Shown here: one piece after another, positions 26,202 to 34,533 of the stretch
How positions within the stretch are numbered: position 1 is the first letter of the stretch
How the letters are laid out: each line of letters opens with the position of its first letter
Assembly: GCA_033721235.1 (NCBI GenBank)
Contig: JAWWAY010000003.1
Location: 124,001-188,000, forward strand
Length of the DNA stretch: 64,000 nucleotides
Source of the DNA: UBA5078 sp033721235
Lineage (GTDB): Bacteria > Pseudomonadota > Gammaproteobacteria > Pseudomonadales > Pseudohongiellaceae
Direction of reading: 5' to 3'
Program-made: the position numbers and the translations under genes
Notes under the pieces: model-generated
Databases searched by the model: none
Told to the model about the DNA's origin: nothing
The model's input: only the letters and a program-made list of their open reading frames with translations

Positions 26202-26609
26202 AGCTAGGTGGAATCAGGGGGTGAATCAGGGAGTCAGGTCAGTCGATTTTCTAATTCATGCAGAATAATCAAAGGGGTCAGAGTAACTTGATCCTGAAGG
26301 CGCGCCCACATCCCCATCGCCGGTTTTGAGCCTATTACAAAAGAAGCTCACGCAGCTGCCTTTCTTCTCTCATAATAAGCACGATAAAGACTTGGCCAAT
26401 TTCGCAGCGATAGCAAGAACGAGATTGAGTGAGTGTCCCCGATTTTCCTCTCAAATCAAGAAGATCTAGAGGGTGCGAAACAGTATATTTACGAAAATGG
26501 TATGTACAATCTTAGAGAGCAAGCCCAAGCTCTTATAGACTCGACTGGCTTAGATATTAAGATGATAGTGTGTGATTTTGAAAAAGTAAGAGGTAGGTTG
26601 GCTGTGCTA
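26202..26609. other. Intergenic stretch with probable degenerate mobile-element debris
   Basis: This 408-base gap contains AATCAAAGGGGTCAGAGTAAC at about 26269-26288 and, on the minus strand, ATCGGGGACACTCACT near 26427-26442. Between them the minus strand encodes short hydrophobic peptides in two frames (LVLAIAAKLAKSL and VFIVLIMREERQLRELL) separated by a one-base shift, which could be the end of a decayed transposase. A GTG at 26433 opens a 59-codon in-frame extension to the next gene. The identification rests on pattern resemblance only. Confidence 0.3.
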
Positions 26610-27539
26610 ATGAGAAGAATGAAGTCGGTAGTGCAAGTCTTGCTAGCTCTGTGTCTTTTCATCGTGGGTGCTAGTGAGGTAGTGGCGCAGTTTGATCCAG
26701 ACACTTATAAGTCTAGTAATGACTTTGACGCTTTTATTGAAGGGAACGAGCGTACTTTGAACTTTCTGTTGGAGGTGTCCAGCCGTCACGAAGCCTTAGC
26801 GACAGACTGCTCCCCCAAGTCTGAAGAAAAAAGTAAGCTAAGTAAACGCTATCTTGATACTTACGGATATAGACTAATCTTGGATGAAAGTTGGAAAGTA
26901 GATGCTATCATCATGCTGGGATCGTCCTATTTGTCAGTTCAGTTGGTGAATCGCGAAGGAAATAACTTTACTGTTGATGCCTTTCGTGATGATAGCTTTG
27001 AACGCTGGAGTGACGTTATACGCTTGAGCGCAAAAGAAATAGAGGACTCCCTTTCTACTACTGATTTGGAGTTGTTGGCTAGAGATGTAGGTCGCCGTAC
27101 AAGTGCTTTTAATGCAGTGTTCTTGGGTCTTAGAAGAAGCGTTGATAGAGTATATAAGGAAGGTATTTTTGACGATATTCTTTACCTAGAATCATTGAGC
27201 AAGAACAGGGAAGGAGCTTGGCAGAAAAAGCCAGATGCAAACATAGACTATTCGGCGGTGGTAATTCCGAGCCATGATAGGCGAAGTCCTGTCGTATTTA
27301 CATTCAATAAAAAAATTGGCTGTAATAACATTGAGATTGCTGCTACTGATACTGATATTTTGCAATTTGAGTGGGCCTTTGATCTTAATAAAATGCTGAG
27401 TGACTATTTCAAGACAGGTTCCATTGATCTTCAAAGCGCCGAGAAAATGGTGTCCGACTTAAGCATTATTGAAGCGCTGAAAATGGAGCTAAGGGATATA
27501 GAGAATGGGAAAGTTGGTATTGGGGTTTGGGTTGACTAG
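26610..27539 (+). CDS. Secreted protein of unknown function, two-cysteine family (paralog 1)
   Basis: I do not recognise this family. From the ATG at 26610 the product has 309 residues with a signal peptide (MRRMKSVVQVLLALC..., cleavage near VVAQ at 24-27) and no other membrane segment, so it should be periplasmic or released. It has two cysteines in the mature part (67 and 238). It shares with the next gene the landmarks GYR (86-88), FDD (187-189), GC-x-NIE (237-242) and F-x-WA (253-256), in the same order. The frame is open back to a GTG at 26433, but the signal peptide argues for the inner start. The base composition is AT-richer than that of the flanking core genes. Confidence 0.75.
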   Translation: MRRMKSVVQVLLALCLFIVGASEVVAQFDPDTYKSSNDFDAFIEGNERTLNFLLEVSSRHEALATDCSPKSEEKSKLSKRYLDTYGYRLILDESWKVDAIIMLGSSYLSVQLVNREGNNFTVDAFRDDSFERWSDVIRLSAKEIEDSLSTTDLELLARDVGRRTSAFNAVFLGLRRSVDRVYKEGIFDDILYLESLSKNREGAWQKKPDANIDYSAVVIPSHDRRSPVVFTFNKKIGCNNIEIAATDTDILQFEWAFDLNKMLSDYFKTGSIDLQSAEKMVSDLSIIEALKMELRDIENGKVGIGVWVD

Positions 27540-27808
27540 TCAAAGTAAAGAATAGGACAGTCACTCACCTTTACGCTGGATCTAGAATCATATCCTGATT
27601 TGGCGCAAGTCTGTATCTTCAAGTAATGTACTCGAGCGTGTGCGTTCGCTCACTTTTATGCAATCACGCGCAGTTCCGCCTAGAGCAAGGCGTTGCTTAG
27701 TAGAGAGACGTCAAGTGGCTGTTTGTTTTTGCCGCTTTGCAGTAACTAGTTTGCATGGCTCTAAGTGTTGAGAGCTTATATATACGCTCCTAAGGAGTAT
27801 GTTTTTGC

Positions 27809-28615
27809 ATGAAGACGGCTAATTATTCGATCTATTTGACGTGCATTGCTTTGTCTATTTCAAGTCAGGTAGCCGCTCAGGGATTATTTGAACGAATGAA
27901 CCCTCAAAGCACCCTAAGAGAAATTACCTGTGATGCGACAGCCTTTGACGGTGGTGAAGAGTCGCGTTGGAAGTTGGAGCTGTTTGGTTATCGATTCCTA
28001 TTTGATCAAGAATATGTGAGTACTTTTTTTGATGGATTGGGGAGTTCGAATGACATTTTTATGATGTGGTTCTCTACACCTGATGACAGAAATGACGGTT
28101 TTATGATATCTGTAACTCATGGGCCTGATGTCCGGGGGCTCGGTTCATATTCCACATGGAAAGAAGTAATAAGCATGGCTTTGGATAAGGAGAAATCGGC
28201 AAATAACTTTACTAATAAAGAATCTTGGATAATAGAGCGTTATTGGCCTGTACTATTTGCGCGAGTGGGAGATAGCGCAATTGTAAAAGGTGACATGTTT
28301 GACGATTTTATATTTGTTGAAAAAACTAATCTGACTTATAACGAAGAGTATACCAATGTCATACTGCCCAAGGTGGGTAGCTCGTTGGTGACTGAAATAA
28401 AATTCCCTTATTCTTTTGGTTGCTTGAACATTGAGCGCACTATTGTTGAAAGTGATCTTCCAGAGTTCACGTGGGCGCCGGCTCTTAGAGAGTTTATTGA
28501 GTACTACGCTGTTAGTGGTGATGTGAGTTATGAGCATGTTAGGCCGTTGTTTCCAAACGAGGAGCGCTTCACAAGATTTCTAGAAAAGAGAGGTTACAGA
28601 AAAATTGATGAGTAG
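27809..28615 (+). CDS. Secreted protein of unknown function, two-cysteine family (paralog 2)
   Basis: The 268-residue protein starts with a signal peptide (MKTANYSIYLTCIALSISSQ, cleavage near VAAQ) and is otherwise soluble. Mature cysteines are at 41 and 205 and could form a disulfide. GYR (60-62), FDD (164-166), GC-x-NIE (204-209) and F-x-WA (220-223) match the previous gene, marking the two as divergent paralogs. CCTAAGGAGT gives a strong ribosome site. The 269-base gap before it contains TATATATACG near the start and a GGACAGTCACTCACC motif at about 27555, similar to the debris upstream. No function can be assigned. Confidence 0.78.
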   Translation: MKTANYSIYLTCIALSISSQVAAQGLFERMNPQSTLREITCDATAFDGGEESRWKLELFGYRFLFDQEYVSTFFDGLGSSNDIFMMWFSTPDDRNDGFMISVTHGPDVRGLGSYSTWKEVISMALDKEKSANNFTNKESWIIERYWPVLFARVGDSAIVKGDMFDDFIFVEKTNLTYNEEYTNVILPKVGSSLVTEIKFPYSFGCLNIERTIVESDLPEFTWAPALREFIEYYAVSGDVSYEHVRPLFPNEERFTRFLEKRGYRKIDE

Positions 28616-28696
28616 GTGCGGGGTGTAGCGGTCAACTAATTCTGGTCGGGACACTCACTTCGCTACGTATCAAATCTCTAACTAGCATCGTCCATG

Positions 28697-28735
28697 GTAG
28701 GTCGGATAAGAAAAGAGCCATTCGACAATAAATCA
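28697..28735 (+). repeat. REP-like palindromic repeat, copy 2
   Basis: A 39-base copy of the element at 25031-25069, differing at five positions. Here the arms are GTCGGAT and ATTCGAC (one G-U pair), so the palindrome is kept despite the changes. The two copies are direct repeats 3.67 kb apart and enclose the PAS-GGDEF gene and the paralog pair. Confidence 0.7.
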
Positions 28736-28744
28736 ACAAGACAC

Positions 28745-28767
28745 AAAAAAGGGCGCCAATGGCGCCC
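28745..28767 (-). terminator. Intrinsic terminator of the NHL-repeat gene
   Basis: Seven-bp perfect arms GGGCGCC/GGCGCCC around AAT. Read on the minus strand it is followed by six T (28750-28745), 30 bases after the stop of the gene at 28798. TTCTT on the other side gives weak activity for the plus strand. Confidence 0.85.
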
Positions 28768-28797
28768 TTCTTGTATAGCGTTAGAGTGTCGTAAGAA

Positions 28798-29868
28798 TTA
28801 CTTCATCACATAACGCTTGATGCCGCCTACTGGGCCAACTTCGGCACCGTAGATCACGCCGTTTTTGTCCACAACAACGCCTTCAGCTGTACATGTACCA
28901 CGGCAGTCTGGGTTTGGATCTGGAATGAAGTACTGTACTTCACCAGTCACGGCGCTACCTACACGGATGCCGCGCAGCCAATCGCCATGGTCAGGGTTTA
29001 CAGAGCCAGACTCGGAGTCGGCAGCGTATAGCGTATCGTTAGCATCGATGTAGATGCCGCTGTTACGGCTAAATTGTAGCCAAGAGTCTAGTAGGTTGCC
29101 GTCTTGATCATAGATCTGGATACGGTCGTTGCCACGGTCGGCGATAAATAAACGACCTTTTGAGTCCATAGCGATGGAGTGAGGCTGACGGAATTGGCCT
29201 TGCTCTGTGCCGAACTCGCCGAAGGCCATGAGGAACTCACCGTCTGCGTTGAACTTCAATACACGACCAGTAGAGCCTTCACGGCTAGAGTGGCCTTCGC
29301 CAACGAAGATATTACCGTTTGGTGCAACGTATACATCGTTTGGCTCCCATAGGTAGCCAGGAGCACGCGCGCCGCCTTGCTCACCTAGGCTCATTAGTAG
29401 CTCGCCCTCTGGGCTGAACTTGTGTACTTGGTGGCCTTTAATCTCATCTGGATCATTGCCATCACGCGAACGGTTGTCGCGAGCGTCTGTTACCCATACA
29501 TTGCCTTCAAAGTCGACATGGATGCCGTGAGGCCACATGATGACACCTTTACCGAAGCTGGTGACCATATTACCGTCGGCGTCGAATTTCATGATTGGGT
29601 CCAGAACACCTTCTGCGCAGGGGCCAACATTGCCTCCGCAACGCTCGGCAACCCAGATGCTGACTCCGTCAGGATCGATTTCTACGGCGCTAGTAGAACC
29701 CCAAGTTCTACCTTCAGGCATCTTTGCCCAACCTTCGATAGTTTCATATGGGTTTGGTAAGTCGTTAACAGGCTCCATAGTCTCTTGCGCGAAACTAAGC
29801 AGCGGGAATACAGCTGCTGCAGTAAAGGCAATTAATGCTGTCTTTGCACTTTTATTATAGTTTGACAT
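28798..29868 (-). CDS. Secreted NHL-repeat six-bladed beta-propeller protein
   Basis: The product of about 356 residues has a signal peptide (MSNYNKSAKTALIAFTAAAV..., cleavage near SFAQ) and at least five NHL-type blades of the form PHGIHVDFEGNVWVTDARDN, PNDVYVAPNGNIFVGEG, PHSIAMDSKGRLFIADRGNDRIQIYD. Related proteins are often annotated as peptidyl-alpha-hydroxyglycine amidating lyase-like, but I see no basis to claim that activity. Cysteine pairs (CGGNVGPC and CRGTC) suggest disulfides. The ATG at 29868 is preferred to one 23 codons earlier because the signal peptide starts there and GGGAG lies upstream. The role is probably periplasmic binding or scaffolding. Confidence 0.8.
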   Translation of the reverse strand: MSNYNKSAKTALIAFTAAAVFPLLSFAQETMEPVNDLPNPYETIEGWAKMPEGRTWGSTSAVEIDPDGVSIWVAERCGGNVGPCAEGVLDPIMKFDADGNMVTSFGKGVIMWPHGIHVDFEGNVWVTDARDNRSRDGNDPDEIKGHQVHKFSPEGELLMSLGEQGGARAPGYLWEPNDVYVAPNGNIFVGEGHSSREGSTGRVLKFNADGEFLMAFGEFGTEQGQFRQPHSIAMDSKGRLFIADRGNDRIQIYDQDGNLLDSWLQFSRNSGIYIDANDTLYAADSESGSVNPDHGDWLRGIRVGSAVTGEVQYFIPDPNPDCRGTCTAEGVVVDKNGVIYGAEVGPVGGIKRYVMK

Positions 29869-30099
29869 CGGCGGAGATTTCTCCCTTCTAATAGCTAAAT
29901 GGACGAACAGAATAATGCACCTCATTTGCGAATTCAATCAGAGTTGATGATGGCTGGAGAGATTTCTGTGCCATTTTGTTGCAATTAGATGGGGGAGCCT
30001 AGGGTAAAGTGTCGTTGAGGGGCTCCAAACGCCCAGCAATAGGGGCGCTCTTTAAGGAAAGCGTAGGTTAATGAGGGCTAATTTTCAGCCGATAAGCTT

Positions 30100-30480
30100 A
30101 TGGATAATGGGAATATGGACGGGGGCTTAGTAGCCGTGTATGGCACCCTGATGCAGGGCGGCGCTAATCATCACTATTTGCTTAGGGCAAAGTATTTAGG
30201 CACTGAGACTTTATACTCCCTCGTATTGTATGACCTGGGAGACTATCCGGGTGCCGTCCTACAAGACTCTGAAGGCATTGAACTCGAAGTGTATAGCGTC
30301 GGTGCGAAGACGCTAGCCGCGCTAGATGCTCTGGAAGAAGTGAACGCTGAATCGGCCCACCTTGGGCTTTATCGCCGGGTGAGGTGCTCAACCCAGTATG
30401 GCCAAGCTTGGATATACTTGTACAACAAAGACATAAGCGGTAGTAATATGCTGACCAAGGGACGCTGGCAATCGAGCTGA
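30100..30480 (+). CDS. Gamma-glutamylcyclotransferase-fold protein (AIG2/YtfP-like)
   Basis: A 126-residue cytoplasmic protein with the family opening VAVYGTLMQGGANHHYL (the YGTL substrate loop) and LYDLGDYPGAVL, followed by a conserved acidic residue in the LDALEEVN helix, where the catalytic Glu of the fold lies. Members cyclise gamma-glutamyl peptides or act as maturation factors; the substrate here is unknown. Two starts are possible, ATG at 30100 or 30115, and neither has a strong ribosome site. It appears to be a single-gene unit. Confidence 0.75.
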   Translation: MDNGNMDGGLVAVYGTLMQGGANHHYLLRAKYLGTETLYSLVLYDLGDYPGAVLQDSEGIELEVYSVGAKTLAALDALEEVNAESAHLGLYRRVRCSTQYGQAWIYLYNKDISGSNMLTKGRWQSS

Positions 30481-30620
30481 TTGAGAGTACAGTAAGCTTA
30501 GATAATTGGTTTTATTTGGTTAAATATTGATCTATGATGCTGCGGTACTATAAATGGATAGTGAGCGGATGAGCGTGGTGAAGATAACGGTGAAACATCA
30601 TCACAGTAGGTAAATCTGAT

Positions 30621-31838
30621 ATGGATACACTGCAGGCGGAAAAGGTATTTAATGCCGGCGAGATCATAATGACCCAGGGAGAGATGGGGTCCTGCGCTTA
30701 CCTTATTCAGCAAGGTCGAGTTGGCATTGTGGTCGAGAAAGAAGATGGCCGGCTCCTACAGATGGGCACTAGGGGGCCCGGTAGTATCATCGGCGAGATG
30801 GCCATCGTTGATAGTCAGCCTCGCTCTGCCACTATCAAATCATTGGAAAAGTGCACGCTACTGGAAATCACCAAAGAAGACTTTGCGCGAAGCGTCGATA
30901 GTGCTAGCCCCATTGTGCGCTTAATATCCCAAGTAATTTTAATGCGCTATCGAGACATTCTTAGACGTTCTCAGCACCTAATCAGCGATTCGCCTGAATT
31001 TCCATCGCCAGAAATACTAGAGAGAGAATACGCCGAAAGTATTAATGTGGTAGAGGCCATTAAGATGGCCAACGAGTTTAAGGTTGCCATCGCTACTAAG
31101 CAGCTGTACTTGAACTACCAGCCTATAGTGTCTATTGAGACCGGCGAAATTGTGGCCTTTGAGGCCTTGATGCGCTGGCAGCATCCCGAGCGTGGTTTTA
31201 TCCCCCCTGATGAATTTATTCCCATGGCCGAAGACAGCGGGCTTATTGTGGATGCCACTCGCTGGGCGGTGCGCGAGGTCTGCCATATGCTGGGAAGGCT
31301 GGATGCGCAGCGCCCGGATCTGTCTAAGCTTTATATTTCGGTTAATTTCTCAACGGCGGACTTCGAAGAAGAAAGTTTCCTAGAGCAGTTGTACACCACC
31401 ATGGAGCAAGAGAATACTCAGCCAGGGCGCATAGCAATAGAGATTACCGAACGTCTATTAATGCGACAGCCGACCAATGTCAAACAAACCTTAGACAAAT
31501 GCCGCGCCAAGGGCATGCATGTGGCTATTGATGACTTCGGAACCGGGTACTCTTCCCTGAGTTATCTGCATCAGTACCCAATTGATACGCTTAAGATCGA
31601 TCAGAGCTTCATCCGCAAAATGCGCGAGGACGATTCAGTAAAGGGCTTGGTTAAGTCGATAGTGGCGCTCAGTGAGAACCTTAATTTTCGCATTATCGCA
31701 GAGGGGGTGGAAGAGTTAGAGGAAGCCCAGTTCCTGCAGGAATTGAATTGCGGCCTTGCACAAGGGTATTTATATTCACGCCCCTTAGCCGAAGCCGACA
31801 TACTCAAAGTGCTGAACGAGCGTAATCCCGTTTGCTAG
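30621..31838 (+). CDS. Cyclic-nucleotide-binding domain - EAL protein (probable c-di-GMP phosphodiesterase)
   Basis: The 405-residue soluble protein joins a CAP-type cyclic nucleotide-binding domain (about 5-120, with the phosphate-binding cassette GEMAIVDSQPRSATI at 58-72) to an EAL domain (about 145-400). Catalytic signatures are intact: EAL at 181-183, NFS metal ligand region at 242, EITER at 274-278, DDFGTGYSS at 304-312, KID at 325-327 and EGVEE at 361-365. It is therefore expected to hydrolyse c-di-GMP, perhaps under control of cAMP or cGMP. No HTH domain is present. It could counteract the GGDEF protein encoded 4.4 kb upstream. Confidence 0.9.
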   Translation: MDTLQAEKVFNAGEIIMTQGEMGSCAYLIQQGRVGIVVEKEDGRLLQMGTRGPGSIIGEMAIVDSQPRSATIKSLEKCTLLEITKEDFARSVDSASPIVRLISQVILMRYRDILRRSQHLISDSPEFPSPEILEREYAESINVVEAIKMANEFKVAIATKQLYLNYQPIVSIETGEIVAFEALMRWQHPERGFIPPDEFIPMAEDSGLIVDATRWAVREVCHMLGRLDAQRPDLSKLYISVNFSTADFEEESFLEQLYTTMEQENTQPGRIAIEITERLLMRQPTNVKQTLDKCRAKGMHVAIDDFGTGYSSLSYLHQYPIDTLKIDQSFIRKMREDDSVKGLVKSIVALSENLNFRIIAEGVEELEEAQFLQELNCGLAQGYLYSRPLAEADILKVLNERNPVC

Positions 31839-31868
31839 GCCTAAGAAGCGCTCTTAACGCAGAATTTA

Positions 31869-32399
31869 TTGGCCTTGGATCGAAACCTTCAGATGTTGAA
31901 TACACTCTCCCAATGGATTAGCCAGAGCCAAATGCGCGACTGGGCGCTTTGGGCTTTAGGTAATATTCCCGGTTTTCCGCCGATTATTCAGAGTATTCAT
32001 TTGCTGAGTATTTGCGCCATCGTTGCGTCCGCTGTGTTTTTAAATCTTCGTGTTATAGGCGTGGCCGCTCGTGCCCAATCTGTCACCGAAATGAGCCATC
32101 GTTTAAGGTACTGGGCTTTCGGCGGCCTGCTTGGCGCATTTTGCTCTGGTATTTTCTTTATCCTAGCTAGGCCAACACGCTATTTTGATAATCCTGTTTT
32201 TCATATTAAGTTTATAGCGCTGTTGGTGGCAGTAATATTGTCAGCGATTGTATTTTCTATAGCGGCTAAGCGCGAAGAGAAGCCGCTAGCTGGGATGGCT
32301 AAAATCATAGCATTTGTAAGTCTCTGTGCTTGGATATTGGTGATCTTGGCGGGCAGGTGGATTGCGTATTCTGAGTATCTATTTTGGCGGGATTATTGA
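31869..32399 (+). CDS. Four-helix inner membrane protein, DUF6644-like (first of a tandem pair)
   Basis: About 176 residues (168 from the internal ATG at 31893) with four hydrophobic segments. Motifs IQSIHLLSI, LNLRVIG, a Gly-rich GGLLGAFCSGIFF segment, NPVFHIKF and AGRWIAY recur in the next gene, so the two are tandem paralogs. The function of the family is unknown; the conserved His in the first helix could bind haem or another cofactor, which is conjecture. The frame starts with TTG at 31869 and no clear ribosome site supports either start. Confidence 0.65.
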   Translation: MALDRNLQMLNTLSQWISQSQMRDWALWALGNIPGFPPIIQSIHLLSICAIVASAVFLNLRVIGVAARAQSVTEMSHRLRYWAFGGLLGAFCSGIFFILARPTRYFDNPVFHIKFIALLVAVILSAIVFSIAAKREEKPLAGMAKIIAFVSLCAWILVILAGRWIAYSEYLFWRDY

Positions 32400-32890
32400 T
32401 GGCTGAGCCGATCGATATTTGGTTGTTTTTAGAATTACTTCCTTTCTCCCAAGAGGTGGGGGCAACTGCTTGGTTTCCCTTTGTGGAGTCTATTCATGTG
32501 CTATCCATCGTACTGATGCTCGGGGCGATCCTGATGGTAGATCTACGCATTCTTGGGTTAAGTGCGATGCCTTACTCCGCCGCACAATTGCTTAGAGAGT
32601 TTGTGCCTTGGTCGGCTGTGGGCTTTGTCATTGCTTCGGTCACTGGTGTTATCATGTTTATGACTCGAGCGGCCACCCATATCGAGAATCCCGCATTTCA
32701 AATCAAGCTTCTATTATTGCTTTTAGGTGGCATCAATATTGTGTGTTTTCATTTTCGTGAAAAAGCACTGTTAGCACACGATAGTGTCGCTGTTGATATT
32801 CCTATTAGTGCCAAAATTCATGCTGCGCTGTCACTGAGTATCTGGATAGGTGTTATGGTAGCGGGGCGCTGGGTCGGTCACGTTGTTTAA
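32399..32890 (+). CDS. Four-helix inner membrane protein, DUF6644-like (second of a tandem pair)
   Basis: A 163-residue protein with the same plan as its upstream neighbour: VESIHVLSI, VDLRILG, GFVIASVTGVIMF, NPAFQIKLL and VAGRWVGH. The start ATG overlaps the preceding stop by one base (TGATG at 32397-32401) and has GGCGGGA upstream, so the pair is translated together and may form a heteromeric membrane complex. Function unknown. Confidence 0.72.
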   Translation: MAEPIDIWLFLELLPFSQEVGATAWFPFVESIHVLSIVLMLGAILMVDLRILGLSAMPYSAAQLLREFVPWSAVGFVIASVTGVIMFMTRAATHIENPAFQIKLLLLLLGGINIVCFHFREKALLAHDSVAVDIPISAKIHAALSLSIWIGVMVAGRWVGHVV

Positions 32891-32946
32891 GTTTTTATCG
32901 GCACCAGCTAAATCAATGGGCTTTGCTCCAAGGTAAGTAGTCTTCT

Positions 32947-34533
32947 ATGCAAATATCGAATCGTTTTGTTGAGCATTTTGTTGCGGACACAATCGTTGGC
33001 GGCACGGCTAGGCAAGTCGATAACGCTTTATACTCCTTCGTCTCTCCAACGCCAACGCATGCTCCTAAAACGCTTATTTATTCTAAAGCTCTCGCGCGGG
33101 AGCTAGAGTTGAATGAGGCTTTTTGCGATAGCGAAGTCTTTGCCAAGCTTTTAAGCGGCAATGCCGTTAGCGCCGAGATGAAGCCATATGCCTCTCGCTA
33201 TGGTGGTCATCAATTTGGTAATTGGGCAGGGCAGTTGGGCGATGGTAGGGCCATTAATTTAGGTGAGCTTGCCCTCAGCAATGGCGAGTATCGAGCACTG
33301 CAACTTAAAGGCGCTGGGCCGACGCCCTATTCGAGAGGCGCCGATGGTCGCGCTGTACTGCGCTCTTCGATTCGCGAGTTTTTGTGCAGTGAAGCGATGC
33401 ATTACTTAGGAGTGCCTACCACGCGAGCATTGAGTCTGGTTGCTACCGGGGACGAAGTGATGCGAGACATGTTCTACGATGGGCGGCCTGCCTTAGAGCC
33501 AGGGGCGGTGGTTTGCAGGGTCGCTCCGAGTTTTACGCGCTTCGGCCATTTTGAGCTGTGTGCAGTAAAGGGTGAGTTGGCGCTCTTGAAGAGATTATTG
33601 GATTACACAATCAAAGCCGATTTTCCAGAATATGCTTCGCTCCTAGACGACGATGAAAATAGCGATGAGGCTGTCTATATTAGTTGGTTTAAACGAGTGT
33701 GTAGCTTAACCGCGCAAATGATCGTTCAGTGGATGAGAGTGGGCTTTGTACATGGCGTTATGAATACAGACAATATGTCTATTCTAGGCTTGACGATCGA
33801 CTACGGCCCTTATGGTTGGCTAGACGATTTTGACCCGGAGTGGACGCCTAATACAACCGACGCGCAACATAAGCGTTATCGGTTTTCCAATCAGCCTCGC
33901 ATAGCACAGTGGAATCTATTTCAGTTGGCTAATGCATTGATGCCGCTTATCAATAATGCGCCAGCACTAGAGCAAGCCTTGGCAGATTTTGCTGACGACT
34001 ATCAGGCTAGGGAAAAACAGATGATGGCGAAAAAACTAGGCTTCTACGATGAGAGCCGGGTTTGCGGCGAGTCGTTGTTTACTGAACTAGAGCATGTGTT
34101 AACACTTCATAGAATCGATATGACTTTGTTCTATCGCTTACTAGCTAATTTTGACTGGCAGGATAGTAATAGCACGCTTCGTGAGTGTGTTGAAAACGCA
34201 ATTTACGAGCCTGAGAGCTTGAGCGCCGATGTCGCTGAGGCCTTGGAAGAGTGGGGTCAGCGCTATCGAGCAGAGCTGCAAGCTGCGGGGGTGGATGATG
34301 CGCAAAGAGTGAGTTGCATGAATCAGCACAATCCGAAATATGTGCTTAGAAATTACTTGGCACAAGAGGCGATCGATGCCGCCGAGGCAGGAGACTACAC
34401 TCTGCTTCATACTCTGCACGAGCTATTGCAGCGCCCGTATGACGAGCAAGTGGAGTTCGAGCGTTTCGCCGCCAAGCGTCCCCAGTGGGCAGATAATAGA
34501 GCGGGCTGTTCAAGCTTGTCCTGTAGCTCTTAA
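32947..34533 (+). CDS. selO: SelO, protein adenylyltransferase (YdiU/UPF0061 pseudokinase)
   Basis: The 528-residue SelO-family pseudokinase transfers AMP from ATP to protein hydroxyl groups and is linked to redox stress in E. coli. Family segments are clear: SRYGGHQFGNWAGQLGDGRA, LKGAGPTPYSRGADGRAVLRSS, then MRVGFVHGVMNTDNMSILG with the catalytic Asn-Asp and IDYGPYGWLDDFDP. The C-terminus ends CSSLSCSS, where some relatives carry selenocysteine; here the residue is Cys. It is slightly longer than E. coli YdiU (478). Its TAA overlaps the convergent ygfZ stop within TTAA at 34530-34533. Confidence 0.93.
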   Translation: MQISNRFVEHFVADTIVGGTARQVDNALYSFVSPTPTHAPKTLIYSKALARELELNEAFCDSEVFAKLLSGNAVSAEMKPYASRYGGHQFGNWAGQLGDGRAINLGELALSNGEYRALQLKGAGPTPYSRGADGRAVLRSSIREFLCSEAMHYLGVPTTRALSLVATGDEVMRDMFYDGRPALEPGAVVCRVAPSFTRFGHFELCAVKGELALLKRLLDYTIKADFPEYASLLDDDENSDEAVYISWFKRVCSLTAQMIVQWMRVGFVHGVMNTDNMSILGLTIDYGPYGWLDDFDPEWTPNTTDAQHKRYRFSNQPRIAQWNLFQLANALMPLINNAPALEQALADFADDYQAREKQMMAKKLGFYDESRVCGESLFTELEHVLTLHRIDMTLFYRLLANFDWQDSNSTLRECVENAIYEPESLSADVAEALEEWGQRYRAELQAAGVDDAQRVSCMNQHNPKYVLRNYLAQEAIDAAEAGDYTLLHTLHELLQRPYDEQVEFERFAAKRPQWADNRAGCSSLSCSS

